Source of the DNA: an uncultured Alphaproteobacteria bacterium
GTDB lineage: Bacteria; Pseudomonadota; Alphaproteobacteria; HIMB59
Length of the DNA stretch: 64,000 nucleotides
NCBI GenBank assembly: GCA_902591315.1
Contig: CACJAI010000001.1
Coordinates: 1-64,000 of the forward strand
Direction of reading: 5' to 3'
The notes under the pieces are model-generated. The model saw nothing but the letters and a program-made list of their open reading frames with translations, ran no database searches and was not told the DNA's origin. This document shows positions 26,786-36,542 of this stretch, piece after piece; positions within the stretch are counted from its first letter, which is position 1; each line of letters starts with the position of its first letter. Position numbers and translations under genes: made by a program.

Positions 26786-27310
26786 ATGTCAGATAGTAAA
26801 AAACCAAGAAGAGATTTTATTAAATTATCAGCAATGACTCTAGGAGGGGTTGGTGCTGCTAGTTTACTTATTCCTTTTATATCAAGCATGAATCCAGGCA
26901 AAGATACTCTAGCCTTGGCATCAACTGAAATAGATTTATCTCCCTTGGAAGAGGGCCAGAGTTTGACAGTAATATGGAGAGGTAAACCTGTTTTTATAAA
27001 GCATCGAACAAAAAGTGAAATTGACAGTGCTAGAAACATTTCTTTAGAGGAACTACCAGATGCAGAGGAGGACTCTGCTAGAGTTCAAAAAGATAATTGG
27101 TTAGTTGTATTAGGTGTTTGTACTCATTTAGGTTGTGTACCTCTTGGACAAAAAGCTTCGGATACAAAAGGAGACTATGGCGGATGGTTTTGCCCTTGTC
27201 ATGGTTCTCATTATGATACTTCTGGCAGAATAAGAAAAGGACCAGCTCCGACTAACTTACCTGTTCCCCCTTACGTTTTTTTAACTGATAACAGAATAAA
27301 GATAGGATAA
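26786..27310 (+). CDS. petA: ubiquinol-cytochrome c reductase Rieske iron-sulfur subunit
   Basis: [2Fe-2S] subunit of cytochrome bc1, inserted by the Tat pathway: [17 protein letters not shown] (twin Arg) then the membrane anchor. Cluster boxes CTHLGC and CPCHGSHYD carry the two Cys and two His ligands and the disulfide Cys. The C-terminal [12 protein letters not shown] is conserved. 174 residues. First gene of petABC with only 4 bases to petB. The spacer upstream must hold the promoter, but I see no clear consensus. Confidence 0.97.
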   Translation: MSDSKKPRRDFIKLSAMTLGGVGAASLLIPFISSMNPGKDTLALASTEIDLSPLEEGQSLTVIWRGKPVFIKHRTKSEIDSARNISLEELPDAEEDSARVQKDNWLVVLGVCTHLGCVPLGQKASDTKGDYGGWFCPCHGSHYDTSGRIRKGPAPTNLPVPPYVFLTDNRIKIG

Positions 27311-27314
27311 TTTA

Positions 27315-28559
27315 ATGAGTTCAAATGAATTACAAGGTTATAAAAAAACATTAAATTCACCATACACTGGTATAAAAGGTTGGATTGACTCTAGACTTCC
27401 TCTGATAAGAATGATGGAAGCTGAATATTTAAAGTTTCCTGTCCCCAAATCACTCAATTACTTTTGGTCATTTGGTGGTATAGCTATGTTTTGCCTTATA
27501 GGACTAATTTTAACTGGAATTTTTTTAGGGTTTCACTATAAGCCCTCAGCCGATGATGCCTTTGACTCTGTTGAAAGGATCATGAGAGACGTTAGTTTTG
27601 GTTGGTTAATTAGATATTTGCATGCCAACTTAGTTTCTTTTTTCTTTATAGCTACTTTCATACACATATTTAGAGCTTTATATTTTGGATCATACAAGGC
27701 ACCTAGAGAGTTAGTCTACATTTTCGGTTTGACCATGTTCATGCTAATGATGGCAACTGCATTTTTAGGGTATACGCTCCCATGGGGTCAGATGTCTTAT
27801 TGGGGAGCAACAGTTATAACTAATCTTTTTTCAGCTATTCCTGTCGTAGGAGATGCTATACTCACATTACTTCTTGGTGACTTCACCGTTGGTGACTCAG
27901 CTGTTAATCGTTTTTATGTTCTTCATTGGCTATTAGCTTTCGCAATTGTCGGTTTAGTTGTCTTTCACGTAATTACGTTGCACATGACTGGTTCAAATAA
28001 TCCGACTGGCACAGAACCTCAAAGCTGGGATGAAACAGTGAGTTTTCATCCATACGTAACTATTAAAGATCTAAATGCTACAATATTTTTCTTTATCATT
28101 TTGGCATTTATTCTCTTTTATTATCCAAATATTTTAGGTCACTCCGATAATTATATTAAAGCTAACCCTATGGTAACTCCTGCTCATATTGTGCCTGAGT
28201 GGTACTTTCTACCTTTCTATGCAATACTTAGAGCTATCCCAGATAAACTAGGTGGTGTGATAGCTATGTTTAGTTCCATTCTAGCATTAGGCTTATTACC
28301 ATGGCTAGACACATCTAAAGTTAGATCATGTTTATTTAGACCTATCTGGAGATACTGCGTTCTCTTGTTTGCAGTAAACTTTTTGATTCTTATGTATGTT
28401 GGAGGTAAACCTGCTGAGGGTCTTTATGTACTTATATCAAGGATTGGGACTGCATATTGGTTTTTATTTATATTTGTTTTAGCCCCACTTGTAGGATTTT
28501 TAGAAACACCACGACAACCTCTAACCATTACAAATTATTTGCAAAGTAAAAAAGCTTAA
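27315..28559 (+). CDS. petB: cytochrome b of the bc1 complex
   Basis: Quinol-oxidising membrane subunit with two b hemes. First His pair in RYLHANLVSFFFIATFIHIF, second in VLHWLLAFAIVGLVVFHVIT; the Qo-site PEWYFLPFYAILRAIPDK is intact. About eight membrane helices; 414 residues, as in other alphaproteobacteria. Second gene of the petABC operon; one base separates it from petC. Confidence 0.98.
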   Translation: MSSNELQGYKKTLNSPYTGIKGWIDSRLPLIRMMEAEYLKFPVPKSLNYFWSFGGIAMFCLIGLILTGIFLGFHYKPSADDAFDSVERIMRDVSFGWLIRYLHANLVSFFFIATFIHIFRALYFGSYKAPRELVYIFGLTMFMLMMATAFLGYTLPWGQMSYWGATVITNLFSAIPVVGDAILTLLLGDFTVGDSAVNRFYVLHWLLAFAIVGLVVFHVITLHMTGSNNPTGTEPQSWDETVSFHPYVTIKDLNATIFFFIILAFILFYYPNILGHSDNYIKANPMVTPAHIVPEWYFLPFYAILRAIPDKLGGVIAMFSSILALGLLPWLDTSKVRSCLFRPIWRYCVLLFAVNFLILMYVGGKPAEGLYVLISRIGTAYWFLFIFVLAPLVGFLETPRQPLTITNYLQSKKA

Positions 28560-28560
28560 T

Positions 28561-29313
28561 ATGAGAAAAGCTCTACTGGCCATTTTTCTACTCTTTAGTT
28601 TCAATTTGTATGGCGCTGGAGCAAAAATTGATATTCCAAAATATGATTGGTCTTGGAAAGGATTTTTCGGAACGTACGATCGTGCCTCTGCTCAAAGAGG
28701 TTTAAAAGTTTATAGAGAAGTTTGCGCGGGATGCCATTCTATGAATTATCTGTCTTATAGAAATTTAACGGACCTTGGTTTTAGTGAAGATCACATTAAA
28801 GCCATTGCAGCCGAACATTTAGTGTTAGATGGGCCAAATGACGAAGGAGAAATGTTTGAAAGAGACGGAATTCCTTCAGATCAGTTCGTAAATCCATATC
28901 TAAATGAAAAGGCTGCTAGAGCAGCGAATAACGGCGCTTACCCGCCTGATTTGTCTTTAATAGTTAAAGCCAGACCTAAGGGTGCTGATTATATTAAAGC
29001 ACTATTGCTTGGTTATGTTGATCCACCAGAAGATATGAAAGTTCCAAAAGGTCAACACTACAATAAATATATGGCAGGTAATTTAATTGCCATGACATCC
29101 CCATTATCAGATGGTCTTGTTGATTACGATGATGGAACTGAAAGTACAATGGATCAAATGACAACAGATGTTACAACTTTTTTAGCTTGGGCAGCTGAGC
29201 CTAGTTTAGAGGACCGAAAGAGAATGGGTTTAAAAGTAATACTATTTTTATTGGTATTGTTCGTCTTAGCTTATATTTCTAAACAACAAATTTGGAGAGA
29301 TATTAAACATTAA
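28561..29313 (+). CDS. petC: cytochrome c1
   Basis: Heme c subunit of bc1 that passes electrons to a soluble or membrane cytochrome c. Signal peptide MRKALLAIFLLFSFNLYGAG, heme site CAGCH, axial Met in AMTSPLSDG, and a C-terminal anchor helix (VILFLLVLFVLAYI) ending QIWRDIKH. 250 residues. The 3' end overlaps convergent ychF by 11 bases. With ctaD-ctaE at the window start it forms the aerobic chain. Confidence 0.97.
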   Translation: MRKALLAIFLLFSFNLYGAGAKIDIPKYDWSWKGFFGTYDRASAQRGLKVYREVCAGCHSMNYLSYRNLTDLGFSEDHIKAIAAEHLVLDGPNDEGEMFERDGIPSDQFVNPYLNEKAARAANNGAYPPDLSLIVKARPKGADYIKALLLGYVDPPEDMKVPKGQHYNKYMAGNLIAMTSPLSDGLVDYDDGTESTMDQMTTDVTTFLAWAAEPSLEDRKRMGLKVILFLLVLFVLAYISKQQIWRDIKH

Positions 29314-30388
29314 ATAAGAAGTGGATAACATCGCCATCTTTAACTATATATTCTTTTCCCTCTAACCTTAACTTTCCCTTTTCCTTTGCACCACTTTCTC
29401 CTTTGAATTGAATATAATCTTCATATGAAATCGTTTCAGCTCTTATAAAACCTTTTTCCATATCACTATGAATTTCACCAGCAGCATTGGGTGCTAACGT
29501 ACCTCTAATAATCGTCCATGCTCTTAGCTCTTTCTCACCAGCAGTAAAAAAATTTATATAATTTAAAAGTTCATAACCTTTTTTAATAACTCTTTTAAGA
29601 CCGGTTTCTTTTAGGCCTATACTGTCAAGAAACATTTTTTTTTCTTCATGATCTTTTATTTGTGAAATTTCAGACTCGATTTTTGCACTTACAAGCAGTG
29701 TCTCTGAATTATTCAATTTAGAATATTCTTCAATAGACTTTGTGTATGCGTTTCCATTTACAGATGAATTTTCATCAACATTGCAAACATATACAACAGG
29801 TTTAATAGATATAAGTTGAAAGATATTCAAATATTCAATCTCATCTTTATTTAAGTTGTTCAAAATTTCTTTTTCTTTAGAAATAAGATCTATTGCTTTT
29901 TCAATTATCAATATCTTTTTTTTATCATCATCTGTTTTTTGAGTTTTCTTTTGTTTCTGATAATTTTTTTCCAAAATCTCTAGATCAGATAATGCCAATT
30001 CTGCATTAATAATTTTGATATCCTCAAGAGGATTAACTCTATTTTCAACGTGTTGTATATCATCATCTTCAAAACATCTTACAATATGAAATAACGCATT
30101 TACTGAGCGTATATGAGATAAAAAAGCATTACCCAGACCCTCTCCTTTAGAGGCTCCTTTTACTAGACCTGCAATATCAACTATTTCAAAAGCTGCAGGA
30201 ATTATTTTTTGTGGATTGCATATTTCAGCGAGTTTTTGAATTCTATCATCTGGCACTCTTACTAAAGAACTATTTGGGTCAATTGTTGCAAAAGGATAAT
30301 TGGCTGCTAATGCTTGCTCATTTTCGCATAAAGCATTAAATAAAGTTGACTTACCAACATTTGGTAGGCCTATAATTCCGCACTTCAT
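29303..30388 (-). CDS. ychF: redox-regulated ATPase YchF (Obg-like)
   Basis: Obg-family P-loop protein that prefers ATP and binds ribosomes. G1 [15 protein letters not shown]3 [20 protein letters not shown], the altered G4 NVDE instead of NKxD, a coiled-coil insert and the C-terminal TGS domain ([20 protein letters not shown]). 361 residues, normal. First base of its stop region overlaps petC. It follows pth directly, a very common pairing. Confidence 0.97.
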   Translation of the reverse strand: MKCGIIGLPNVGKSTLFNALCENEQALAANYPFATIDPNSSLVRVPDDRIQKLAEICNPQKIIPAAFEIVDIAGLVKGASKGEGLGNAFLSHIRSVNALFHIVRCFEDDDIQHVENRVNPLEDIKIINAELALSDLEILEKNYQKQKKTQKTDDDKKKILIIEKAIDLISKEKEILNNLNKDEIEYLNIFQLISIKPVVYVCNVDENSSVNGNAYTKSIEEYSKLNNSETLLVSAKIESEISQIKDHEEKKMFLDSIGLKETGLKRVIKKGYELLNYINFFTAGEKELRAWTIIRGTLAPNAAGEIHSDMEKGFIRAETISYEDYIQFKGESGAKEKGKLRLEGKEYIVKDGDVIHFLFNV

Positions 30389-30937
30389 TTAGATGCCTAG
30401 ATTAGATAAATGTTTTGATACAAATATCTGTGATAGATTTAAGTATATAACTTCAAATAATAAAACGAGCTGTTTCTTCTCTTCTGTATTAAAGTTACCC
30501 AGTACATGTTTTGTCACCTTATCTTTAACACCAGGATGACCAATTCCAATTCTGAGCTTCCAATAGTTATCTCCAATTTTACTACTGATACTTCTTAGAC
30601 CATTATGACCAGCGTTTCCGCCAGCATATTTAATTTTTATTTCCCCTAAATCTAAATCTAGTTCATCATATAGAACAAATATTTCATCTGACTTACTGAG
30701 TTTATTCGTTTTGAGGCTCAGTATACCGTTTCCGGATTCATTCATATAACTTTCAGATAAAGCGATTTGACATTTTTGGTCATCAAGAAGGAAAGAATTA
30801 GAAAGTTTAAAGCTCTTAAACTGTTTTAGTTTGAGTTCTAATTTATCGACTAGAAATTCTCCAAGTAATAATCCAGCGTTATGCCTATTATTTTTATGTT
30901 TAACTGTTGGATTGCCTAGGCAATATAAAGTAAGCAT
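30389..30937 (-). CDS. pth: peptidyl-tRNA hydrolase
   Basis: Recycles peptidyl-tRNA released from ribosomes. Catalytic His in NNRHNAGLLL, GLGNP-like YCLGNPTV, and GGNAGHNGLRSI. 182 residues is standard. Gene order rplY-pth-ychF is conserved across proteobacteria. No spacer to ychF; 14 bases to rplY. Confidence 0.97.
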   Translation of the reverse strand: MLTLYCLGNPTVKHKNNRHNAGLLLGEFLVDKLELKLKQFKSFKLSNSFLLDDQKCQIALSESYMNESGNGILSLKTNKLSKSDEIFVLYDELDLDLGEIKIKYAGGNAGHNGLRSISSKIGDNYWKLRIGIGHPGVKDKVTKHVLGNFNTEEKKQLVLLFEVIYLNLSQIFVSKHLSNLGI

Positions 30938-30951
30938 ATAGACAGACTATA

Positions 30952-31605
30952 TTATTCGGCTGCTTTTTCTTCCTCTTTCTTATCTTCGGTTTTTTCAGCT
31001 GTTTCTTCAGTTGTCTCTTCGGTTTCTTCTGGTTCCGGTTCTTTTTCAACCTTTGGAGCCTGAACCGTAGCTAACATAAAATCTCTACCTTGAATAGTGG
31101 GTTTCATTCCCTCACTTAAAGTCACAGAACTTAATCTGATATCATCACCGATTTCTTTACCCTCTAGAGAGATAACAAATTTTTCTGGTATATTATTAGC
31201 AAGACAAGACAACTCGATTTCTCTTCGAACAACGTTTAAGATACCACCTTGTTTTAATCCAGGAGATAACTCTTGGTTAGTAAATTCAACAGGGACTGAT
31301 ATTACTATTCTTGTTTTTTCATCTACTCTTTGAAAATCTACATGAATAGGGTTATGTTTAACTTTATGTCTTTGAACACTTTTGACAATTACTGCTTCTT
31401 TTTTATCACCAAATTCGACTTCAAATATTTTTGAGTAGAAGCCACCCTCATCAAATCTTTTTTTAAGCTGAATAGTGTCGACTGCTACCATTACAGGGTC
31501 AATGTTACCACCATAAATAATAGAAGGTATCAAACCTTCTTTTAAATATGGGTTAGTATTTCCTTTTTTTCGCTCTTTAGCTGGGATATTTCCACTGATT
31601 TTCAT
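30952..31605 (-). CDS. rplY: ribosomal protein L25, CTC form
   Basis: 5S rRNA-binding ribosomal protein in the long TL5/CTC version: N-terminal L25 domain (residues 1-90, with IPAKERKKGN and HVDFQRVDE), C-terminal beta domain (PVEFTNQELSPGLKQGG), then an acidic tail of about 30 residues rich in Glu and Thr. 217 residues. Between prs and pth in the usual order. No obvious Shine-Dalgarno precedes the ATG. Confidence 0.96.
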   Translation of the reverse strand: MKISGNIPAKERKKGNTNPYLKEGLIPSIIYGGNIDPVMVAVDTIQLKKRFDEGGFYSKIFEVEFGDKKEAVIVKSVQRHKVKHNPIHVDFQRVDEKTRIVISVPVEFTNQELSPGLKQGGILNVVRREIELSCLANNIPEKFVISLEGKEIGDDIRLSSVTLSEGMKPTIQGRDFMLATVQAPKVEKEPEPEETEETTEETAEKTEDKKEEEKAAE

Positions 31606-31634
31606 TGGCTGAGTTTATACAACAAAATCCTAAA

Positions 31635-32561
31635 TTAATCAAACAGAGAAGATATAGAAGTTTCGTTATTAATACGCTTAATAGCCTCACCAAAAAGTGG
31701 AGCTACAGATAAATACCTCATTGATGAGGGTACTTCAAAAGAGGGTTTAATTGTATTCGTACAAACCATTTCCTCTAAAACTGAATTATTTATGTTGTCT
31801 AAAGCCTTTCCAGAGTAAACACCATGAGAACAATATCCATAAACCTCTGTGGCACCGTTCTCTTTAAGAGCTTTAGCCGCATTGCAAATTGTTCCTCCTG
31901 AGTCAACCAAATCGTCAACAATTATGCATTTTTTTCCATCAACCGAGCCTATGACATTCATAGCATTAGACACACCTGGAGCGTCTCTACGTTTATCAAT
32001 TATAGCTAAATCAGCGTCGAGTTTTTTTGCAAATGCTCTAGCTCTTAAAACACCTCCGACGTCTGGTGAGACAAATACAAGATTTTCATCCCTTTTATTT
32101 GATTTAATGTCACTAATGAACATATTAGTTGCATATAGGTTGTCTAAGGGGATATCAAAAAAACCTTGAATTTGACCTGCGTGTAGATCCATTGTTAAAA
32201 CTCTATTTGCACCAGCTGTGGTAATTAGATTGGCTACTAATTTTGCTGATATAGGAGTTCTTGGTCCAGTTTTTCTATCCTGTCTTGCATAACCAAAATA
32301 TGGCAAAACAGCAGTGATTCTTTTTGCAGATCCACGTTTTAGAGCATCAATTGCTACCAATAATTCCATTAAATTATCATTAGCAGGGAAAGAAGTTGAT
32401 TGAATTAAAAAAACATCTTCTCCTCGAACATTTTCACCAATTTCAACAAATATCTCTTTATCAGAAAACCTTGTCATAGTTACTTCAGATAATTGAATTT
32501 TTAGATATTCTGAAATCTCTTTAGATAACTCAATGTTACTATTTCCAGAAATAATTTTCAT
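31635..32561 (-). CDS. prs: ribose-phosphate pyrophosphokinase
   Basis: Makes PRPP from ribose 5-phosphate and ATP. Conserved patterns: [33 protein letters not shown] flexible loop, [17 protein letters not shown] metal site and the PRPP loop [17 protein letters not shown]. 308 residues, normal. Followed after 29 bases by rplY; 42 bases separate it from upstream pgeF. Confidence 0.98.
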   Translation of the reverse strand: MKIISGNSNIELSKEISEYLKIQLSEVTMTRFSDKEIFVEIGENVRGEDVFLIQSTSFPANDNLMELLVAIDALKRGSAKRITAVLPYFGYARQDRKTGPRTPISAKLVANLITTAGANRVLTMDLHAGQIQGFFDIPLDNLYATNMFISDIKSNKRDENLVFVSPDVGGVLRARAFAKKLDADLAIIDKRRDAPGVSNAMNVIGSVDGKKCIIVDDLVDSGGTICNAAKALKENGATEVYGYCSHGVYSGKALDNINNSVLEEMVCTNTIKPSFEVPSSMRYLSVAPLFGEAIKRINNETSISSLFD

Positions 32562-32603
32562 TAGTTAGCTTGGTTATATAGTAAAATGTATATCCATACA
32601 AAG

Positions 32604-33320
32604 TTAAATTATAGATACCAAACTTAAATTTCTCCCATAATCTCTATATTTGAGATGAATACTTCTTCGATAACTAAAATATTTTATGTTTTTAAAAGTA
32701 TCTATTTTTGAGTCTACAATTTCAGAAATACCTAAATCGTTCAATTTATGTTTAGCAAGTTTAGGAAGGTCAAAATAATATTTATCATCTTTTTTAGTCC
32801 ATAAACCTTTAACTTTAAGTTTCATATCATTTATAAATTCACGAGATACCTCGTAAGAGTTTTTTCTTATACAAGGCCCAATAAAGGCCCTTATATTTGA
32901 TTTTTTGGATTCAATTTGAAGCATTTTATTTATGGTATTTTCGATAATCTCTCCTTTCAAACCCCTCCATCCTGCATGGCAAATTCCTATGACTTTATTG
33001 CGGTAATCAATAAATATTATTGGCAAACAATCAGCCGTCGTAATACCGAGAATAAATTTATCATCTCGTGTTACAACAGCATCACAATTGTAAACAGATT
33101 TACTTTTTCTAACTATAAGACATTTGCTTGAATGTGATTGGTTAGGAATAATTAATACTTTTTTTTCTTTAGATATGAGATTTTTAGCAATTTCAATATT
33201 TTTTTTTACATTATTTTTATTATCTTTAGACTTTAATCCGCAATTAAGAGAATTATAAATTCCCTTTGATTTTCCATTTTTATTACTAAAAAACTTAAAT
33301 TTTACTGATTGTTTCATCAT
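32604..33320 (-). CDS. pgeF: PgeF/YfiH family protein (DUF152, laccase domain)
   Basis: Cytoplasmic family of multicopper-like zinc proteins, reported as peptidoglycan editing factor and purine nucleoside phosphorylase/adenosine deaminase in relatives. Zinc ligands: H in NQSHSSK, C in TTADCLPI and H in CHAGWRG; also AFIGPCIRKNSYEV. 238 residues. Lysine-rich. Starts at Met1 or Met2 inside the last 26 bases of midA. The midA-pgeF order is common in alphaproteobacteria. Confidence 0.93.
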   Translation of the reverse strand: MMKQSVKFKFFSNKNGKSKGIYNSLNCGLKSKDNKNNVKKNIEIAKNLISKEKKVLIIPNQSHSSKCLIVRKSKSVYNCDAVVTRDDKFILGITTADCLPIIFIDYRNKVIGICHAGWRGLKGEIIENTINKMLQIESKKSNIRAFIGPCIRKNSYEVSREFINDMKLKVKGLWTKKDDKYYFDLPKLAKHKLNDLGISEIVDSKIDTFKNIKYFSYRRSIHLKYRDYGRNLSLVSII

Positions 33321-34326
33321 TTTTAAAAGAGAGATTCAAAAATACTTGACCCATATCATTAAATTTTTCTCCACTAATTAACTCTATAATTTTCCTAATA
33401 TTCTTGTCACTTGATTTTAGGTATTCGTTTGGGAGATTATTAAAAATTAAATCTTTTTGGTTTATAATTTTTGGATTTTTACTAATAAATAAATCCCTTA
33501 ATAACTCGAAATTAATCCCAAAAGAATAATCTACATTTTCAAATTTATCAAATAAGTTTAATTTTTTATGGCTCGATAATAATCTAAGTGTACTTTTTAA
33601 TGGCAATTTCGTGTAGCCATAATCAGTTGTAGTAAAAAAATAATTTTTGCAATTTAAGTTTTGAATATCATGCAGTATATTCAAAATTAAATTTGAATGC
33701 TCAAGTATATCATTATTTTTAAATTTGTATTTTGAATATCGATCGATTAATTCTCCAGATATCGCCACACTATCTTGGATTAAAAAATATTTATTATTTC
33801 CTTTTGATATTTTTATTTCATTAAAATTACCATTATTAAATATAAATTGCTTAGTACCAAAGGTGTCAAAAAATTCGTTAGAGTAAATAAAAACAATATC
33901 TTCGCTATCTATTTCATATTCATAAATATTTTCTATAAACTTAACTTTTACATCTGATCTTCCAAAAATTTTTCCTTTAAAATAATCACTTCTTTCTAAT
34001 AAAGTTATTTTATTAACATTAATATTCTTTGATTTAAGATAATGATAAATATCTAAAGTAAGCATCCCATTACCAGGTCCTAACTCCAATAAATTTACAT
34101 TTTTTGCCTTTGGAAATTCTTTTAAAAATTGATTAGCAAGGGCTATGCTAAATAAAGAGGATATCTCAGGAGATGTTATAAATTGACCATCTTTGCCAAT
34201 TTTTTCAATATTTGGTTTATTATAGAAGCCTGACTCTTTGTCAAAATTAGAGATTTCTACAAAATCTTGAATGTTGATTGAACCAACTGATTTGATGATG
34301 GTATCTATCTTTGTTTGTATTGACAT
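33295..34326 (-). CDS. SAM-dependent methyltransferase, MidA/NDUFAF7 family
   Basis: Protein arginine methyltransferase family; the mitochondrial relative NDUFAF7 methylates a complex I subunit. Pattern GQFITSPEISSLFSIALA, AdoMet site LLELGPGNGMLTLDIYHYL, SNEFFDTFGTKQF (the usual NEFFDALP) and TTDYGYT (DYG). 343 residues. Overlaps lgt by 22 bases and pgeF by 26. The substrate in this organism is inferred to be complex I, but nuo genes are not in the window. Confidence 0.92.
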   Translation of the reverse strand: MSIQTKIDTIIKSVGSINIQDFVEISNFDKESGFYNKPNIEKIGKDGQFITSPEISSLFSIALANQFLKEFPKAKNVNLLELGPGNGMLTLDIYHYLKSKNINVNKITLLERSDYFKGKIFGRSDVKVKFIENIYEYEIDSEDIVFIYSNEFFDTFGTKQFIFNNGNFNEIKISKGNNKYFLIQDSVAISGELIDRYSKYKFKNNDILEHSNLILNILHDIQNLNCKNYFFTTTDYGYTKLPLKSTLRLLSSHKKLNLFDKFENVDYSFGINFELLRDLFISKNPKIINQKDLIFNNLPNEYLKSSDKNIRKIIELISGEKFNDMGQVFLNLSFKNDETISKI

Positions 34327-35081
34327 AAATATAGAAAATAAAAACCAAGCATGACAATTGGAATTGATAATATTTGACCCTGAGATAATAAATTAAACTT
34401 TAAGCCTACTTGAACGTCAGGCACTCTAAAATTTTCAATTATTATTCTAGATAATCCATAATTAATTAAAAAGAAAGATGTTATTAATCCACTTTTTAAT
34501 TTAAATTTATAATAGAATAATAAGAGTAAAATAGCTGGTATTAATCCTTCAAATACTGCTTCATATAGTTGAGATATATGTCTATAAAAATCTTCATTTG
34601 GATAACGAACACTTAAAAAAAATTCTGTTGGCTTTCCTATTAATTCTTTATTTAGAAAATTAGAAATTCTTCCTAAAAAAATTCCAACTGGAGCAGTTAT
34701 ACTCATAAGATCAGATAGTTTAAATATAAAAATGTTTTTTTTAATTGAAAATAAAATAGTTGTTAAGATAATACCAATTAAAGCTCCGTGAAATGACATA
34801 CCACCCTGCCAAACCTTAAATATTTCAAATGGGTTTTGAATGTAAAAATTTAAATTATAGAAAATAGCATAGCCTAATCTTCCACCAATTATGACAGATA
34901 TAAATAAATAAAAAAATAAGTCTTCAAGTTTTTTTTTATTCAAACTAAATTGCTTTAAATTATTATATGCAAAAAAATAAAAGTAAATAAATCCAAGAAT
35001 ATAAGATATGCTGTACCACCTTATGGTTAAACCGAACAGCTCAAAAGCTACTGGTGATAAAAAACTAGGATATTCAAACAC
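34305..35081 (-). CDS. lgt: prolipoprotein diacylglyceryl transferase
   Basis: Transfers diacylglycerol to the lipobox Cys of prolipoproteins, first step of lipoprotein maturation in the inner membrane. Conserved: IRWYSISYILGF, GGRLGYAIFYN, GGMSFHGALIG, signature GRISNFLNKELIGK and R-Y in SVRYPNEDFYRH. Seven membrane helices, 258 residues. Its substrates in this window include the lipoproteins at 9.3, 15.2 and 48.1 kb. First gene of lgt-midA-pgeF. Confidence 0.96.
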   Translation of the reverse strand: MFEYPSFLSPVAFELFGLTIRWYSISYILGFIYFYFFAYNNLKQFSLNKKKLEDLFFYLFISVIIGGRLGYAIFYNLNFYIQNPFEIFKVWQGGMSFHGALIGIILTTILFSIKKNIFIFKLSDLMSITAPVGIFLGRISNFLNKELIGKPTEFFLSVRYPNEDFYRHISQLYEAVFEGLIPAILLLLFYYKFKLKSGLITSFFLINYGLSRIIIENFRVPDVQVGLKFNLLSQGQILSIPIVMLGFYFLYLCQYKQR

Positions 35082-35106
35082 TTTAAAAACTAATAATACA
35101 ACTTAC

Positions 35107-35241
35107 GTGTCACACAAAGATAAACTTTATCTTAAGTTATCAAAAATACTTTATAATTCAGTTGAAGTTGCCCAAATTTTTAACGATTTCAAATCAGATT
35201 ATAAAAAATTAAAGAAATATTTAATCAACAGAAAAGATTAA
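35107..35241 (+). CDS. UbiK-like small protein, shortened (putative)
   Basis: Open frame of 44 codons from a GTG (26 bases after the lgt start on the other strand) to TAA. Translation VSHKDKLYLKLSKILYNSVE continues VAQIFNDFKSDYKKLKKYLI: an amphipathic helix like the first half of UbiK (BMFP, ubiquinone-synthesis accessory factor). In alphaproteobacteria ubiK is often divergent to lgt and followed by YbjN and proC, as here. The second half with the VSREEF-type coiled coil is absent. A longer version from an ATG at 35008 would run antisense through the lgt start and is less likely. Real gene or remnant: uncertain. Confidence 0.45.
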   Translation: MSHKDKLYLKLSKILYNSVEVAQIFNDFKSDYKKLKKYLINRKD

Positions 35242-35314
35242 ATTTAAACAATATTAAGCAATATAACACTATATATAGTATTTACTAAGATAAGTAATGT
35301 GATACATATTGTAT

Positions 35315-35761
35315 ATGACTCAAAAAAACATTGATTCTAGCCCAATTTCTATTCTCGAAGATATTTTCAATGTCAAACAGTTATCTAAAAACAACGATAT
35401 TTCTCTTTTAACGGAGATCCATGAACAAAAAGTAATAATGGATTTTCAATGGATTGATGATTTAAAAGTTCTCATATCATCATTTAGTATTGATAATTAC
35501 GAATATAGTTTTCTAACCAATCATATGAATAAAATTAACAATAATCTAGTTATTGGTACACTAAAACAAAATAATAATAATAAAATTATTTATAGACATA
35601 GTCTCCCAATTTCAGGAAAAGTAACCACAGAAGATATTAGAAGTTATTTAGAAAATATATTATCTGAATTTAATCACTTAGTTTCCGTGTTACTAAAAGG
35701 AGATAAAGTCGTTGAAACTACACAAATTTTAATTAATCGAAAAATTGTCGGCCACGCTTAA
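35315..35761 (+). CDS. YbjN-domain protein
   Basis: Type III secretion chaperone-like fold, cytoplasmic. The alphaproteobacterial pattern is recognisable: PISILEDIF at the start, NNLVIGTLKQ (usual LWxGHFDLW), IYRHSLPI (FRHALLL) and a C-terminal helix with SEFNHLVSVLL. 148 residues from the ATG at 35315; a TTG two codons earlier is also open. The function is unknown; in Erwinia and E. coli YbjN affects motility and stress. Located between the UbiK-like fragment and proC, its standard place; overlaps proC by 17 bases. Confidence 0.85.
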   Translation: MTQKNIDSSPISILEDIFNVKQLSKNNDISLLTEIHEQKVIMDFQWIDDLKVLISSFSIDNYEYSFLTNHMNKINNNLVIGTLKQNNNNKIIYRHSLPISGKVTTEDIRSYLENILSEFNHLVSVLLKGDKVVETTQILINRKIVGHA

Positions 35762-36542
35762 GCCAAAAGTACTTTTTATAGGTTTTGGACACCTGGCTAA
35801 ATCCCTATTATCAAAAAATTTACTCAACTCTGTGAATATTCACGCATTAAATTCGAAAGGTGCAATAAAAAATATTAATTTAAAAAAAAAAATATCCAAT
35901 ATCAAAAATGATTATAATTATATATTTCTTCTTATTCGACCCAATACGTTTCTGACTTCTGGAAATCAATTCCAGAAATATCTTTCAAAAGAAACATTGG
36001 TAATTTCGTGTATGGCTGGTGTTAAATTATCTACGATTGAAAAAACTCTAAAATCAAAAAAAATAATAAGAATAATGCCCAATGTTATGGCTTATAATTC
36101 TAAATCCCAAACTCATATTTACATGAAAAATAAAAATTTATTTGATAATAAATTAAAAAAAATATTATCAACTTTCGGAACAATTATTAATGTTAGAAGT
36201 GAAGATCAAATTAATTTTGCAACCTCAGTTTTCGGTAGTGGACCAGCATTTATTGCATACATAGTGAATATTTTTGTAAAAGCTACAAAAAAACTAGCTA
36301 AGCCTTTTAAAATGAATGAAAAAGATGTAATAGAGTTGTTCAAAAATGTATTAGAAACTAATTATTCATCTAAAATGTTAGATGAATTTGTAAGCTCTAT
36401 TGCTAGTAAGAAAGGAACTACAAAAGCTGGAGTTAATTATATTAAATCACAAAATATAGAGAAAATAATATACACTACATTTCAAAAAGCTTACAAAAGA
36501 GCCAAGGAAATAGATAGTGAGAAAAAAAAAGCAAAATATTAA
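35745..36542 (+). CDS. proC: pyrroline-5-carboxylate reductase
   Basis: NAD(P)H enzyme for the last step of proline synthesis. Rossmann start VLFIGFGHLAKSLL, IIRIMPNVMA (usual MPNTPA), the SVFGSGPAFIAYIV signature and KKGTTKAGVNYI near the C-terminus. 265 residues, divergent and lysine-rich. No ATG is available before the Rossmann strand; the TTG at 35745, inside the ybjN end, gives eight residues before it and is the best start. Confidence 0.9.
   Translation: MSATLKPKVLFIGFGHLAKSLLSKNLLNSVNIHALNSKGAIKNINLKKKISNIKNDYNYIFLLIRPNTFLTSGNQFQKYLSKETLVISCMAGVKLSTIEKTLKSKKIIRIMPNVMAYNSKSQTHIYMKNKNLFDNKLKKILSTFGTIINVRSEDQINFATSVFGSGPAFIAYIVNIFVKATKKLAKPFKMNEKDVIELFKNVLETNYSSKMLDEFVSSIASKKGTTKAGVNYIKSQNIEKIIYTTFQKAYKRAKEIDSEKKKAKY

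Noticed and set aside
35008..35106. Longer start (ATG) for the UbiK-like frame
   Set aside because: It would run antisense through the conserved N-terminus of lgt; the residues there show no UbiK pattern.
35268..35279. Perfect 12-base palindrome ACTATATATAGT before ybjN
   Set aside because: Expected by chance in AT-rich DNA; it may simply be a -10 region and nothing else supports an operator.
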